Positions 52,077-61,175 of a DNA stretch of 64,000 bases are shown piece by piece; the first letter of the stretch is position 1; each line of letters opens with the position of its first letter. Made by a program: the position numbers and the translations under genes. The notes under the pieces are model-generated. The model saw only the letters and a program-made list of their open reading frames with translations. It ran no database searches and had not been told where the DNA came from. The stretch is taken from NCBI GenBank assembly GCA_949840885.1, contig CATKYJ010000001.1, positions 62,001 to 126,000 on the forward strand, read 5' to 3'. Source of the stretch: an uncultured Acetatifactor sp. (GTDB lineage Bacteria; Bacillota; Clostridia; Lachnospirales; Lachnospiraceae).

Positions 52077-52208
52077 AAAGAATGCCCGCCCTCCGGGCAT
52101 TCTTTCGCGTGAGACTGGCTTGCAAAGCGAATCCCTTCGCTTGCAAGCCTAGAAGTTCTAAGCCTGCGTGCTTTGCAGGCTTAGAACTTCTTCTCACGCT
52201 TCTCACGC
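52077..52208. repeat. Y-shaped nested inverted repeat between exporter genes
   Basis: An 8-bp outer stem GCGTGAGA (52107-52114) / TCTCACGC (52192-52199) encloses two hairpins. One pairs 52117-52131 with 52136-52149 (14 bp, one bulged A). The other is a perfect 17-bp stem, 52151-52167 with 52175-52191, 7-base loop. The outer right arm is repeated directly at 52201-52208. A separate 12-bp hairpin (52077-52088 with 52094-52105) adjoins. The structure begins inside the stop region of the upstream gene and fills the gap to the next gene. Confidence 0.85.
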
Positions 52209-53993
52209 TCCCATTTGAACCCGATAAATTTCCTGATACATAGGGCAGCTCTCCAACAGCTCCTCGTGGGTGCCGTGACCGATGATCTTCCCCTCTTCCA
52301 GGACGATGATGTCGTCCAGGCTCATGATGGAGCTGATGCGCTGGGCCACGATAATCGCAGTGGTGCCCGCGTGGTGCTCCCTGATGGCTTTCCGCAGGGC
52401 GGCATCCGTCTTGTAGTCCAGCGCGCTGGAAGAATCGTCCAAAATCAGGATATCCGGGGCCGCGGCCAGCGCCCTGGCGATCAGCACCCGCTGGCGCTGA
52501 CCGCCGCTTAGATTGGCCCCTCTGACTACGGCCTTATATTCGTATGTATCCTCATACTCCCGAATGAAATCCCGGGCCCTGGCGTCCGCCGCGGCGGCAT
52601 CCATCTGCTCCGGGGACACGTCCCGCCCGAAAGCAATATTCTCCTTTAAGCTGTCCGCAAAGATCACGTCATTCTGGAACACCACGCCAAACATCCTGTG
52701 CAGCGTGTCCTTGTCATAGGTGCGCACGTCCTTTCCGTCGATAAAGACAGCCCCCTCGTCCGCGTCATAGAAGCGCATCAGCAGGTTGATGATGGTGGTC
52801 TTTCCGCAGCCGGTGGCACCGATGATGCCAAGCGTCCCGCCCTTTTTCATGGAAAAATCGATATCGTCCAGGGACTTCTGCCGCCCCTGACCGTCAAATT
52901 TATACTGACGGTCGCTAAAGTTTGCCAAGTTGCCCGACTCGGGAACCGTCCCCGCCGTTTTCCTGCCGTAATGGAAGCCCACATGGTCAAAGACAATATA
53001 GCCCTCCCGCTCCGTCACCGCAGCTTTCTCTTCCGGCAGCGGCACCAGTTCATCCTCCGCATAGACCACTGCCGCGATCCTGGATGCGGACGCGTTGGCC
53101 TTGGACATCATCATGAAGACCCGGTTCAGGCCCATGACCCCCATGGATATCATATTGAAATAAGTGAGAAAAGCCAGGATGACTCCGGGCTTGGTTAACC
53201 CTCCGTTGACCCTGACAGCGCCCACCACCACCACTATGGTCAGGCCTACGTTCAGCACAAAGGTCATCAGCGGCCCCGGCAGGGCCATGACGATACCGGC
53301 ACGGATGTCCTTTCCCGCCATATGCTGGTTGGCCTGGTCAAAGCGGCGGATTTCGTAGTCCTCTTTGGAAAGGGCTTTCACCACCCGGATGCCGGTTATG
53401 TTCTCCCGCATGATGCGCACGATGTCGTCCACGCACTGCTGCACCTTTTCATACAAAGGAATGCCTTTCCAGGACACGAACACCACCAGCGCGATCATGA
53501 TGGGCGCCAGAATGCACAAAACCGATGCCAGTCCCACGTCCATGGTCAATGTAATCGCAATGCCCCCGATCAGCAGGATAGGAGCCCTGACCCCCATAGC
53601 CTGGAAACTGCGGATAAAGTTCTGCACATTGTAGGAATCCGAGGTCATCCGGGAGTTCAGCGACGGCAGGCCGAATTCGTCCACCTGATTTCCCGATAAT
53701 CCCAGGGACTTCCAGAACAGATCCCTGCGGATTTCATAGATGCTCTCCTTGGCCACCTTAGCGGACATCCGGTTGGCCTTTATATTGCTCTGGCGCACGA
53801 AAACGGCCAGGGCGATCATCACCGCGCCCCAGCCGAAAATCAGCGCCCCGCTTTTCCTCGGCACCACATCGTCCACCATATGCTCCAAAACATAGGGGAG
53901 CATCAGCTCCCCCAGGGCGGCTATGGACTTGATGGTCATAGCCACAATTATCATTCCGCGGTATTTTTTCAGATACGAAAATATGAGCTTCAT
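52203..53993 (-). CDS. ABC exporter, first half-transporter
   Basis: Half-transporter (596 aa) with six helices in residues about 15-300 and a C-terminal nucleotide domain: Walker A IGATGCGKTTI, signature LSGGQRQR, Walker B ILILDDSSSALD, in which Asp replaces the catalytic Glu. That marks the degenerate partner of a heterodimer and complements the downstream subunit. An insert of about 30 residues lies between the domain start and Walker A (near TAGTVPESGNLANF). AAGGTG precedes the ATG. The gene lies 72 bases after truA on the same strand, probably in one transcript, and is separated from the second subunit by a large inverted repeat. Confidence 0.92.
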   Translation of the reverse strand: MKLIFSYLKKYRGMIIVAMTIKSIAALGELMLPYVLEHMVDDVVPRKSGALIFGWGAVMIALAVFVRQSNIKANRMSAKVAKESIYEIRRDLFWKSLGLSGNQVDEFGLPSLNSRMTSDSYNVQNFIRSFQAMGVRAPILLIGGIAITLTMDVGLASVLCILAPIMIALVVFVSWKGIPLYEKVQQCVDDIVRIMRENITGIRVVKALSKEDYEIRRFDQANQHMAGKDIRAGIVMALPGPLMTFVLNVGLTIVVVVGAVRVNGGLTKPGVILAFLTYFNMISMGVMGLNRVFMMMSKANASASRIAAVVYAEDELVPLPEEKAAVTEREGYIVFDHVGFHYGRKTAGTVPESGNLANFSDRQYKFDGQGRQKSLDDIDFSMKKGGTLGIIGATGCGKTTIINLLMRFYDADEGAVFIDGKDVRTYDKDTLHRMFGVVFQNDVIFADSLKENIAFGRDVSPEQMDAAAADARARDFIREYEDTYEYKAVVRGANLSGGQRQRVLIARALAAAPDILILDDSSSALDYKTDAALRKAIREHHAGTTAIIVAQRISSIMSLDDIIVLEEGKIIGHGTHEELLESCPMYQEIYRVQMGA

Positions 53994-54065
53994 GTCTATA
54001 CACCTTGCACGCTCCGGCGCATATCAATCAAAAGTTTAAAAGCGCACTTCTTTCAAATATCTTGC

Positions 54066-54803
54066 CTAATTGTAGTCCACCCCTATCAGGCACAGCCCTG
54101 CCGCCGGAGCCGTAGGGCCGGCTTTCTGCCGCACAAAGCCTGTGAGGGATTCCTTTACCTCCTCCAGGGTTACATTGCCGTAGCCCACTTCCAGCAGCAC
54201 CCCCACCATGATGCGCACCATGTTCTGGAGGAATCCGTTGCCGTGAAAAGTGAAATACAGATACTCTCCCTCTCTTTTGATCTCTATATGATCTACATTG
54301 CGCACCGTGGACTTCTTCATCCGGAGGTTCACGCAGAAATTCCGAAAGTCATGCTCCCCCTGCAAAAGCTCCGCCGCCTGCTGCATCTTTGAAAGGTCAG
54401 GCCGCTCGTCCAGCCTGACGCAGTACTTCCTGTCAAACACGGACTTCACCGCACCGTCCTGGCAGGTGTAGCGATAGGTCTTGCCCGTGGTGTTGTACCG
54501 GGCATGGAACCTGTCCGCAGCCTCCCTGACCTCCCGCACCGCGATGTCGTCGGGCAGATACTGGTTCATGTAATCCCGGATTTCCTCGCAGCTCATCTTC
54601 GTCTCCAGCCAGGCATTGGCCACCATGCCTTTGGCATGGACGCCGGCGTCCGTGCGCCCTGCCCCGATGACCTCCGTGTCCTTTTTGCACATCAGGCTAA
54701 GCACATGCTCAAGCTTGCCCTGAATGGTGTTCTTCTCAGGCTGGCGCTGCCATCCGTAATACCGGCTTCCGTCATATTCCAGCAAAAATCTGAAATTCTT
54801 CAT
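54066..54803 (-). CDS. truA: tRNA pseudouridine synthase A
   Basis: Enzyme (245 aa) forming pseudouridine at positions 38-40 of tRNA anticodon arms. The catalytic Asp52 is in GAGRTDAGVHA. Also present are LEYDGSRYYGWQRQP at the start, ADRFHARYNTTGKTYRY, FRNFCVN and the C-terminal FLQNMVRIMVG. Length is standard. GGGAG lies 7 bases before ATG 54803; the open frame to 54986 has no site. A strong promoter lies at 54849. It precedes the ABC exporter genes in the same direction. Confidence 0.95.
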   Translation of the reverse strand: MKNFRFLLEYDGSRYYGWQRQPEKNTIQGKLEHVLSLMCKKDTEVIGAGRTDAGVHAKGMVANAWLETKMSCEEIRDYMNQYLPDDIAVREVREAADRFHARYNTTGKTYRYTCQDGAVKSVFDRKYCVRLDERPDLSKMQQAAELLQGEHDFRNFCVNLRMKKSTVRNVDHIEIKREGEYLYFTFHGNGFLQNMVRIMVGVLLEVGYGNVTLEEVKESLTGFVRQKAGPTAPAAGLCLIGVDYN

Positions 54804-54848
54804 CTGTTTTCTCCCATCCCATAAAATATGCTCCCTCGCTATTCTTCT

Positions 54849-54877
54849 ATTATAAGACAGGATTCTCCGGAACGCAA
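54849..54877 (-). promoter_or_regulatory. promoter of truA and possibly the exporter
   Basis: On the minus strand TTGCGT, exactly 17 bases, TATAAT, about 45 bases before the truA start. Confidence 0.75.
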
Positions 54878-54955
54878 ACATAATCTTGCCAGCGCATCCA
54901 TTCTCCTGTATCTCCTGCCTCGCATTGTCCGGGGCAATCTTGCTGCGGGTCAAAT

Positions 54956-54993
54956 ATGCAGTGCGCCAAAACCGCGGCCTTGGCACACTGCAT
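54956..54993 (-). terminator. terminator-like hairpin after the Gfo/Idh/MocA gene
   Basis: 14-bp stem with one mismatch (54956-54969 with 54980-54993), 10-base loop, followed on the minus strand by ATTTG. It lies 19 bases after the stop. Confidence 0.5.
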
Positions 54994-55012
54994 CAGGCTT
55001 CTCCCGGCATGA

Positions 55013-56074
55013 TCAGTCCAGTACAATCTCCCTGTGCTGTTCTGCCGAGTCGTAGATGGCCTGCAGAATCCTGGCTGTCTTCAGCACGGTGTCGATATGG
55101 GATGGAAGCTTCTCGCCGGTGCGGATGCACCTGACGAAAGAGTCGATCTCAGTCTGGAACATGTTCTCGCTCTTTCCCTCGGGCGTAAACTGCACCAGTG
55201 CGTCATGCTCTGCCGTGTATACCGTGAAGTCTTTGCCGTACTGCAGGCGGATGCCGCCCTTGTCGCCCATGAAGTCGATATAGGTCTCGGTCTCTCCGAT
55301 ATTCTGCGCCCAGGCCCCATGCAAGGTGAAAGTAGGCCCATCGGTACGGATCAGGGCAGTGACAGAATCGTCTACATCGTAGATGCCGTCCTTGACAGGA
55401 GGGCCTGCCCACATGTCCTTGTAGGTGTATCCCCGGATATCTTTGCCCAGCTTGCAGAAAGCCTCGCCGGACACCGTAAGGGCCTTGGGGTCTCCCAGGC
55501 AGTACATCGTCAGATCCAGATAGTGTACGCCCCAGTCTATGAGCACGCCGCCGCCGGAAATCTCCTTGGTGGTAAAGGCTCCGCCCAGACCCGGGATGCT
55601 CCTGTGGGCACGGAAGCTGATATATACATGATAGATCTCTCCCAGGCGGCCCTCTTTAATATACTCGCGGATGCGGTTCACCTGATTGTTAAACCGGTTC
55701 ACCACGCCGATGTTGAGCACCTTGCCGCTCTCGTGCTGAGCCTGCTGCATGGCCACGGCCTCTTCGTAGACCCTGGCGGCGGGCTTCTCGCAGAGCACGT
55801 TCTTGCCGGCTTTCAGCGCGTCTATGGAAATGACCGAATGCATCTTGTTCGGCGTACAGACAGACACTGCCTCCACCTCCGGGTCAGCCAATACTTCCCG
55901 GTAGTCAATCACTGCTGTGCCACAGCCGTATTCCTCCACGGCAGCCTCCGCTCTCTCCGGGATGATGTCACAGAAATACTTGATCTCCACATCCTCGTTC
56001 TTCATGTAGGCAGGGATGTGTGCGCTGTTGGCGATGGTTCCGCAGCCTATCACTGCCACTTTCATTTTGTCCAT
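55013..56074 (-). CDS. Gfo/Idh/MocA-family oxidoreductase
   Basis: NAD(P)-dependent sugar or inositol oxidoreductase (353 aa). The Rossmann fold has MKVAVIGCGTIANSAHIPAY, the catalytic region VLCEKPAARVYEEA with the family Glu-Lys-Pro, and GGGVLIDWGVHYLDLTMY with the conserved Asp and His. The C-terminal sheet is typical. The substrate is not known; members act on myo-inositol, scyllo-inositol, glucoside or hexose derivatives. AAGGAGG lies 9 bases before the ATG, and a possible promoter is at 56150. Single gene with a hairpin after it. Confidence 0.9.
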   Translation of the reverse strand: MDKMKVAVIGCGTIANSAHIPAYMKNEDVEIKYFCDIIPERAEAAVEEYGCGTAVIDYREVLADPEVEAVSVCTPNKMHSVISIDALKAGKNVLCEKPAARVYEEAVAMQQAQHESGKVLNIGVVNRFNNQVNRIREYIKEGRLGEIYHVYISFRAHRSIPGLGGAFTTKEISGGGVLIDWGVHYLDLTMYCLGDPKALTVSGEAFCKLGKDIRGYTYKDMWAGPPVKDGIYDVDDSVTALIRTDGPTFTLHGAWAQNIGETETYIDFMGDKGGIRLQYGKDFTVYTAEHDALVQFTPEGKSENMFQTEIDSFVRCIRTGEKLPSHIDTVLKTARILQAIYDSAEQHREIVLD

Positions 56075-56149
56075 AGCTATGTCCTCCTTTCGGGCCCCTT
56101 TCCATGCCGCGGGTCTGATGCGCAGTCTCAGGGTGCCATGCGTATCTTC

Positions 56150-56178
56150 ATTCTGCCATATACTTAGTAAAAAAACAA
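56150..56178 (-). promoter_or_regulatory. possible promoter of the Gfo/Idh/MocA gene
   Basis: On the minus strand TTGTTT, 17 bases, CAGAAT. The remaining gap (56179-56417) holds only the HAD terminator. Confidence 0.45.
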
Positions 56179-56306
56179 TACCTTTCTGTTACTTGTGAAA
56201 ATCCTGAATTTCTGAATATAACGGGCAGCTTTGGGCGGAACGGAATGACAGATCCCTCAAAGCAGTCGGAGGAACGCTTTAAAAGAACCCGGGTTCCGGA
56301 CAGCGC

Positions 56307-56331
56307 AAAGGGCGGACATTCCTGTCCGCCC
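56307..56331 (-). terminator. terminator-like hairpin after the HAD gene
   Basis: 9-bp GC stem GGGCGGACA / TGTCCGCCC with loop TTCC, followed on the minus strand by only TTT. It lies about 85 bases after the HAD stop. Confidence 0.4.
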
Positions 56332-56417
56332 CATTTCAGCCTCTGTATGCAGCTTTCACTATTCTGGCAATCTCCCCGCTGACGGAGCAGCCCTTATTTA
56401 TCGCAAATCTGTAGTCT

Positions 56418-57128
56418 TTATAAAATAAGTCCCCTGACTTTCCGGAAATCCCCGTCCATAACCCGATATGTGGACTCCACCCGGCCGTATTCCGCAGGGG
56501 ATATGGCGGTGTGGATGTAGAGGGAATCCATCCCCACAAGGCGGGCTCCGGCAATGTCCGCCGACTCATCGTTTCCGATCATGATGCTCTCTTTGGGATC
56601 CAGGGCATATTTCTGCAGAAGCCTTTCAAAAAATGTCTTTGAGGGCTTCTTACATCCCTGCTCCGAGGAAATGAAGATGCCGTCGAAATATTTCGTCAGG
56701 CCCAGCATCTCGATCTCCGGCCTGGTAAAGTCCGTCTGAGCGTTGGAGAGCAGATAGACTCTTTTCCCACGCGCCCTAAGCTCCCCAAGGAACTCCTCCA
56801 CGCCGTCATAGGCCCGGATATATTCTCTGGACAGCGCCCGGAACGTGACTGCCGTCATTTTCGTGAGAGTCTCGTTGCAGGCGGCGCCCTTTTCCAGATA
56901 CAGCCTGGCGAACACCCTGGACAAGTCCGGCTCCGCGTCCTGTATCCCGATCCTCGCAGTCTCCTCCCCCTCTAAGCGTCGAAACGCCGATGACAGTTCA
57001 TCCGCCCCATAGGCCGCCCCCATGGCCCGGTAAATTTCGGCCATCTTCTGCCACAGGCAGGGGCTCTCCTCATCCGTGCGGATATCCGCCAGCGTTCCGT
57101 AGAAATCGAAAATGTAATTCCGGTACAT
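56418..57128 (-). CDS. HAD-superfamily hydrolase with Tyr in motif I
   Basis: Protein of 236 aa with HAD core motifs: nucleophile Asp8 in FDFYGTLAD, Ser/Asn motif II in YLLSNAQTD, Lys in KKPSKTFF and the acidic motif IV in MIGNDESADI. A helical cap fills residues about 15-95. The second Asp of DxD is Tyr10 here, as in haloacid dehalogenase-type members (DxYGT), so classical phosphatase activity is less certain. AAAGGAG lies 5 bases before ATG 57128; the open frame to 57275 is not used. It follows the debranching enzyme by about 240 bases on the same strand. Substrate unknown. Confidence 0.85.
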   Translation of the reverse strand: MYRNYIFDFYGTLADIRTDEESPCLWQKMAEIYRAMGAAYGADELSSAFRRLEGEETARIGIQDAEPDLSRVFARLYLEKGAACNETLTKMTAVTFRALSREYIRAYDGVEEFLGELRARGKRVYLLSNAQTDFTRPEIEMLGLTKYFDGIFISSEQGCKKPSKTFFERLLQKYALDPKESIMIGNDESADIAGARLVGMDSLYIHTAISPAEYGRVESTYRVMDGDFRKVRGLIL

Positions 57129-57365
57129 ATCGCTCCTTTCCCGGGCAGGCGGCCCTGATCGTATCCCGCAGCGGGCTTCTCTAAAATTCCCCCGGACATC
57201 GCGTTCCTGCCGCCCCTCATTCCCTCCGGCCGGGTGTCCGGAGGGACTACTGACTCGTAGCAAAGCCGGCCCCAAAATACGCTTTTACACCCGCCATCCC
57301 TGGAATTCCTATAGTCAGCCCACAGGGAATGCTTTCCTGCAAATTCCGCAGCCAAGCCCCAGGCC

Positions 57366-59303
57366 TCAGGAGCGCAGCGCGTCATACACCCTGAGGATCT
57401 CCCCCACGCTCCAGGCCTGGGCGAAACACCCCTTGGAGGACACGGGATTGCCCCCATCATAGATTTCCGGCAGCTGGCCGATACAGCCCTCCCGCAGGGC
57501 GGCTCCTATGCTCTCCAACTGCTCCCGCACATATGCTTTCGCCTCCGCCGTGTACCCATGAACTTTCAGATACGCCCGGTAATAGGCGCCCAGCGGAAAG
57601 ACCCAGACCGTCCCCTGATGGTAGGCCAGATCCCGCTCCAGCTGGGGTCCCCCGTAGAAAGGATGGAATTCCTGGTCTGCCGGGTCCAGCGTCCGCAGTC
57701 CGTAAGGGGTATAGAGCTTGCTAAATACCACCTCCACCACCTGCCGCTCCTTTTCCGCCGGCAGTACGGAGAATGGCAGAGACACGGCCCAGATCTGGTT
57801 GCAGCGGATCTGCAGGTCAGCCCTGGTGCCGGACACCACATCTTTCAGGCATCCCGCCTCTTGGTTCCAGAACTTCTCTTCAAAGCTTTCCATCACCCGC
57901 TCCGCCATGCCCTCATAGTCCTTTTCGTCCTCGGGGAAAAACTTGCGAAATTCCCCCATGATACGCAGCACATTGTACCAGTAGGCATTGATCTCCACAG
58001 GCTTTCCATGTCTGGGCGTCGGCAGGATGTCTCCCACCCGCACGTCCATCCAGGTCACCTGGTCATAGTCCTGTCCCGCCAGAATCAGACCGTCCTCATC
58101 CATGCGGATACCGAAATCCGTCCCTTTTTCGTACCAGTCGATGATCTCTCTCATGGTCTGATAGGCGCTCTTTACCAGCACACTGTCCTTTGTCTTCCTG
58201 TAGTATTCATACACTGCCAGGATAAACAGAAGCGAAGCGTCCACGGTATTGTATCCGGGCGCCTCTTTCCCCTCCGGGAACAGATTGGGCATCAGGCCCT
58301 TTTTGCAGTAGGCCATAAAGGTCTGCAGGATGCTTTCCGCCGTCTCATACTGTCCCGTGGCCAGACAGCATCCCAGCATGGCGATCATGGTATCCCTCCC
58401 CCAGTCCTCAAAGAAAGGGAAGCCCGCCAATATGGTCTGCTTGGCCGTGGAGGAGCGGTAGGAGATGAACTGGCCGGCAGCGGCTGCCAGGGTGCAGGCG
58501 GTGTCGTCCGCAAATCCGGCCTTTTCCCGCAGGGTCTCCCTGTACCGGCACATCTCTTCCCGCATCTGGGCCGGCCTGGGCAGTTTGGGCAGCATGCCGT
58601 ATACCATCTCCAGCTCCCCACCGGTCCCGGCTTCCACACGGCGGGAAATCTTGTGGTTCACCGCAGTGCGTCCCGTCTCCCGGCGTCCGTCGCAGTGGTC
58701 ATAGGCATAGTACAATCCCTCCCGAAAGGTGAGGGGAAGTTCCCACAGATCGCCGTCTGTCCAGAAGTGGAGTGTCTGTCCGTTGGAGCTGATCTTCCCC
58801 TCCTCCAGGGTAAATGCCTGCTCCCGGGTAAGCAATGCGCCCTTGGGCACGAATTCCAGGTGGGGATAGACCTCCAGCACCGCCTCTTTTCCGGAATGAT
58901 TGCGGATCTCATAGGAAATTCCCACGGAATTCTCCCCCTGGGACAGCACCATGGTACGAACGATCTCTATGCCCTTTACCAGGTAGGTCCACCGGGGATA
59001 ATCCTCATAGGTAAACTTTGTCTGATACAGAAAGCCCTGCTCCCTCGCCTGGTCCAGGTAATCCTGGCTGGACAGATGTACTTCCTCTTCCCCGATGAAA
59101 AGGATCTCCTCCAGCCGGTGAATCATGTTGTAGCGATGATTGGGAGAATGTACGCAGGCCATCAGCACCGCATGGTCATTCCGCCCGCAGGAGCCGATCA
59201 TAGTAAGCGATGAAAAGCCGCCCAGGCCATTCGTCATCAAAAAACAGTTTTCCTCGCCGCGCTCAAATGTCTTCCAGTCCTGTTTTCCATACACGAATTT
59301 CAT
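57366..59303 (-). CDS. glycogen debranching enzyme (GH133-type amylo-alpha-1,6-glucosidase)
   Basis: Cytoplasmic enzyme (645 aa) that hydrolyses alpha-1,6 branch points of glycogen or limit maltodextrins. An N-terminal beta-sandwich (MTNGLGGFSSLTM, then GRNDHAVLMA) is followed by an (alpha/alpha)6 barrel with FFEDWGRDTMIAMLG, APGYNTVDASLLF, TWMDVRVGDILPTPRHGKPVEINA and a C-terminal GTVWVFPLGAYYRAY. All are typical of bacterial GDE. GGAGG lies 8 bases before the ATG. It is the last of three glucan enzymes (pullulanase, MalQ, GDE) in one direction. A promoter of its own was not seen. Confidence 0.92.
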   Translation of the reverse strand: MKFVYGKQDWKTFERGEENCFLMTNGLGGFSSLTMIGSCGRNDHAVLMACVHSPNHRYNMIHRLEEILFIGEEEVHLSSQDYLDQAREQGFLYQTKFTYEDYPRWTYLVKGIEIVRTMVLSQGENSVGISYEIRNHSGKEAVLEVYPHLEFVPKGALLTREQAFTLEEGKISSNGQTLHFWTDGDLWELPLTFREGLYYAYDHCDGRRETGRTAVNHKISRRVEAGTGGELEMVYGMLPKLPRPAQMREEMCRYRETLREKAGFADDTACTLAAAAGQFISYRSSTAKQTILAGFPFFEDWGRDTMIAMLGCCLATGQYETAESILQTFMAYCKKGLMPNLFPEGKEAPGYNTVDASLLFILAVYEYYRKTKDSVLVKSAYQTMREIIDWYEKGTDFGIRMDEDGLILAGQDYDQVTWMDVRVGDILPTPRHGKPVEINAYWYNVLRIMGEFRKFFPEDEKDYEGMAERVMESFEEKFWNQEAGCLKDVVSGTRADLQIRCNQIWAVSLPFSVLPAEKERQVVEVVFSKLYTPYGLRTLDPADQEFHPFYGGPQLERDLAYHQGTVWVFPLGAYYRAYLKVHGYTAEAKAYVREQLESIGAALREGCIGQLPEIYDGGNPVSSKGCFAQAWSVGEILRVYDALRS

Positions 59304-59336
59304 CCAATTTCCCTCCGCCTTATTGTCTTACTGATT

Positions 59337-61085
59337 TCAGGCCCGTTTAGACTCCGCCTTGATCTGCGAAGCATTTTCTTTCTCCGAAGCCGCCTTATCT
59401 TTCTCCGAAGCTTTTTTTGCTTCGCCGGTTTCTTTCGCCTCTTTTACATTTTTTGCTTCTTTTATGTCTTTGGTGTCTTTTACGTCTTTTTCTTCTTTTC
59501 TTTCTTTCGCTGCTTTCGCTTCTTTTGCTTTCTTCTCTTCCAGCTCTTTCAGCGCAAGCCGTTTCGCCTGCTCCTCTTTCAGCCGGATCTGCTCCTCCTC
59601 GGGCAGCCTGCTGCTGATTCTGGTGAGCCTGTATATCTTCCGGATCATGGCCTCATCCAGCATATCCGGCGACATCCGCCACTCCCAGTTTCCCCCCAGG
59701 GTGGAGGGATGGTTGATCCTGGCCTCGGCGTCCAGTCCCAGGTAATCCTGAACCGGCGTGATACAGGTGTCTGCCGAGCTCATCATGGCCATACGCACGA
59801 AATCCCAGTATTTCTCCGCATCCGGCGTGGAGGCATTGTTCATGTATTCCGCCGCGAACGCCTTTGATTCCTCGTCCAGCCCCTTGTACCACTGTACCAG
59901 CGTCTCATTGTCATGGGTTCCCGTGTATACCACGCAATTACGGTCATAACTGTGCGGCAGGTAGTCTGTCTCCTCCCTGGGATCGAAAGCGAACTCCAGC
60001 ACTTTCATGCCGGGGTACCCGCTGTCCTTTAGCAGCTTCGCCACGGTAGGCGTCAAAAAGCCCAGATCCTCGGCAATGATTTCCTTGTCCCCCAGCCTGC
60101 TTTGCAGCACCCGGAACAGCTCCATCCCCGGTCCTTTCTCCCAGTGGCCGTTCACGGCCGTCTCCTCCCCGTAAGGAATGCTGTAATACTCGTCAAATCC
60201 CCTGAAATGGTCGATTCTCACCACATCATACAGCTTGAAGCAGTAGTCAATCCTGCGGCACCACCACGCAAATCCGGTCTGCCTGTGGTAATCCCATTTG
60301 TACAGCGGGTTCCCCCAGAGCTGTCCCGTGGCGGAAAAAGCGTCGGGCGGGCAGCCCGCCACTGCCAGGGGCCTGGAGTCCGCGTCGAACTGGAACATCT
60401 CCGGATTGGCCCAGGCATCCGCCGAGTCGTAGGCCACATAGATAGGAATGTCCCCGATGATCCGGATGCCGTTCTCATTGGCGTAGGCTTTGAGCTTCTC
60501 CCACTGGACATGGAACTGGTACTGCAGGTATTTGTAGAATTCCACATCGAAATAGCACTCTCTTCTATAGTAATCCATGGCGTAGGACCAGCGCTTCCTG
60601 ATATCCTCCGCCCACTCCTCCCAGGCAGCCCCGTCAAAGCGTTTCTTCACGGCCATGAACAGCGCATAGTCCTCCAGCCAGGCGGCGTTCTCCTCCACGA
60701 AACGGATAAAGTCCGGATTCTGGGCGATATTACTGCGCTCATAGGCCAGATGCAGCAGGGGGAACCGCTCTATGTAAAGCTTACCATAGTCGATTTGCTC
60801 CGGATCCCGGCCAAAATCGCATGCCTCGCACTCCTGCCTCGTCAGTACGCCCTCCTCTATCAGCGCCTCCAGATCGATGAAATACGGATTCCCCGCAAAG
60901 GAAGAAAAGGACTGATACGGGGAGTCCCCATAGCTTGTGGGAGAAAGGGGCAGAATCTGCCAATAGCTCTGTCCCGCCTCTTTCAGCCTGTCAATGAAAT
61001 CATATGCCTCTCTGGAAAAGCAGCCGATGCCGTACTTCGACGGCAGACTGGCAATCGGAAGCAGTATTCCGCTGGCTCTCTTCAT
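59337..61085 (-). CDS. malQ: 4-alpha-glucanotransferase with charged C-terminal tail
   Basis: GH77 disproportionating enzyme (582 aa) that moves glucan segments between maltodextrins. It has RASGILLPIASLPSKYGIG, YGDSPYQSFSSFAGNPYFID, the nucleophile region DVVRIDHFRGFDEYY, IIAEDLGFLTPTV and GTHDNETLVQWY. The catalytic part ends near residue 500. The last 80 or so residues are a Lys/Glu/Ala-rich low-complexity tail (repeated KDVKD, KEAK, EKDK), probably a disordered or helical extension. AGGAGG precedes the ATG. It lies between pullulanase and GDE. Confidence 0.94.
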   Translation of the reverse strand: MKRASGILLPIASLPSKYGIGCFSREAYDFIDRLKEAGQSYWQILPLSPTSYGDSPYQSFSSFAGNPYFIDLEALIEEGVLTRQECEACDFGRDPEQIDYGKLYIERFPLLHLAYERSNIAQNPDFIRFVEENAAWLEDYALFMAVKKRFDGAAWEEWAEDIRKRWSYAMDYYRRECYFDVEFYKYLQYQFHVQWEKLKAYANENGIRIIGDIPIYVAYDSADAWANPEMFQFDADSRPLAVAGCPPDAFSATGQLWGNPLYKWDYHRQTGFAWWCRRIDYCFKLYDVVRIDHFRGFDEYYSIPYGEETAVNGHWEKGPGMELFRVLQSRLGDKEIIAEDLGFLTPTVAKLLKDSGYPGMKVLEFAFDPREETDYLPHSYDRNCVVYTGTHDNETLVQWYKGLDEESKAFAAEYMNNASTPDAEKYWDFVRMAMMSSADTCITPVQDYLGLDAEARINHPSTLGGNWEWRMSPDMLDEAMIRKIYRLTRISSRLPEEEQIRLKEEQAKRLALKELEEKKAKEAKAAKERKEEKDVKDTKDIKEAKNVKEAKETGEAKKASEKDKAASEKENASQIKAESKRA

Positions 61086-61175
61086 GGTCTTACCTCCTGG
61101 TCCGCTTTGACGGACACTTTCTTATTATTTAAAAAGGGGTGCCGGCCTCCCGGCCGGTTCCTTTTCAGACGACAT

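Noticed and set aside
57558..59213. 551-residue open frame on the plus strand
   Set aside because: Antisense shadow of the glycogen debranching enzyme.
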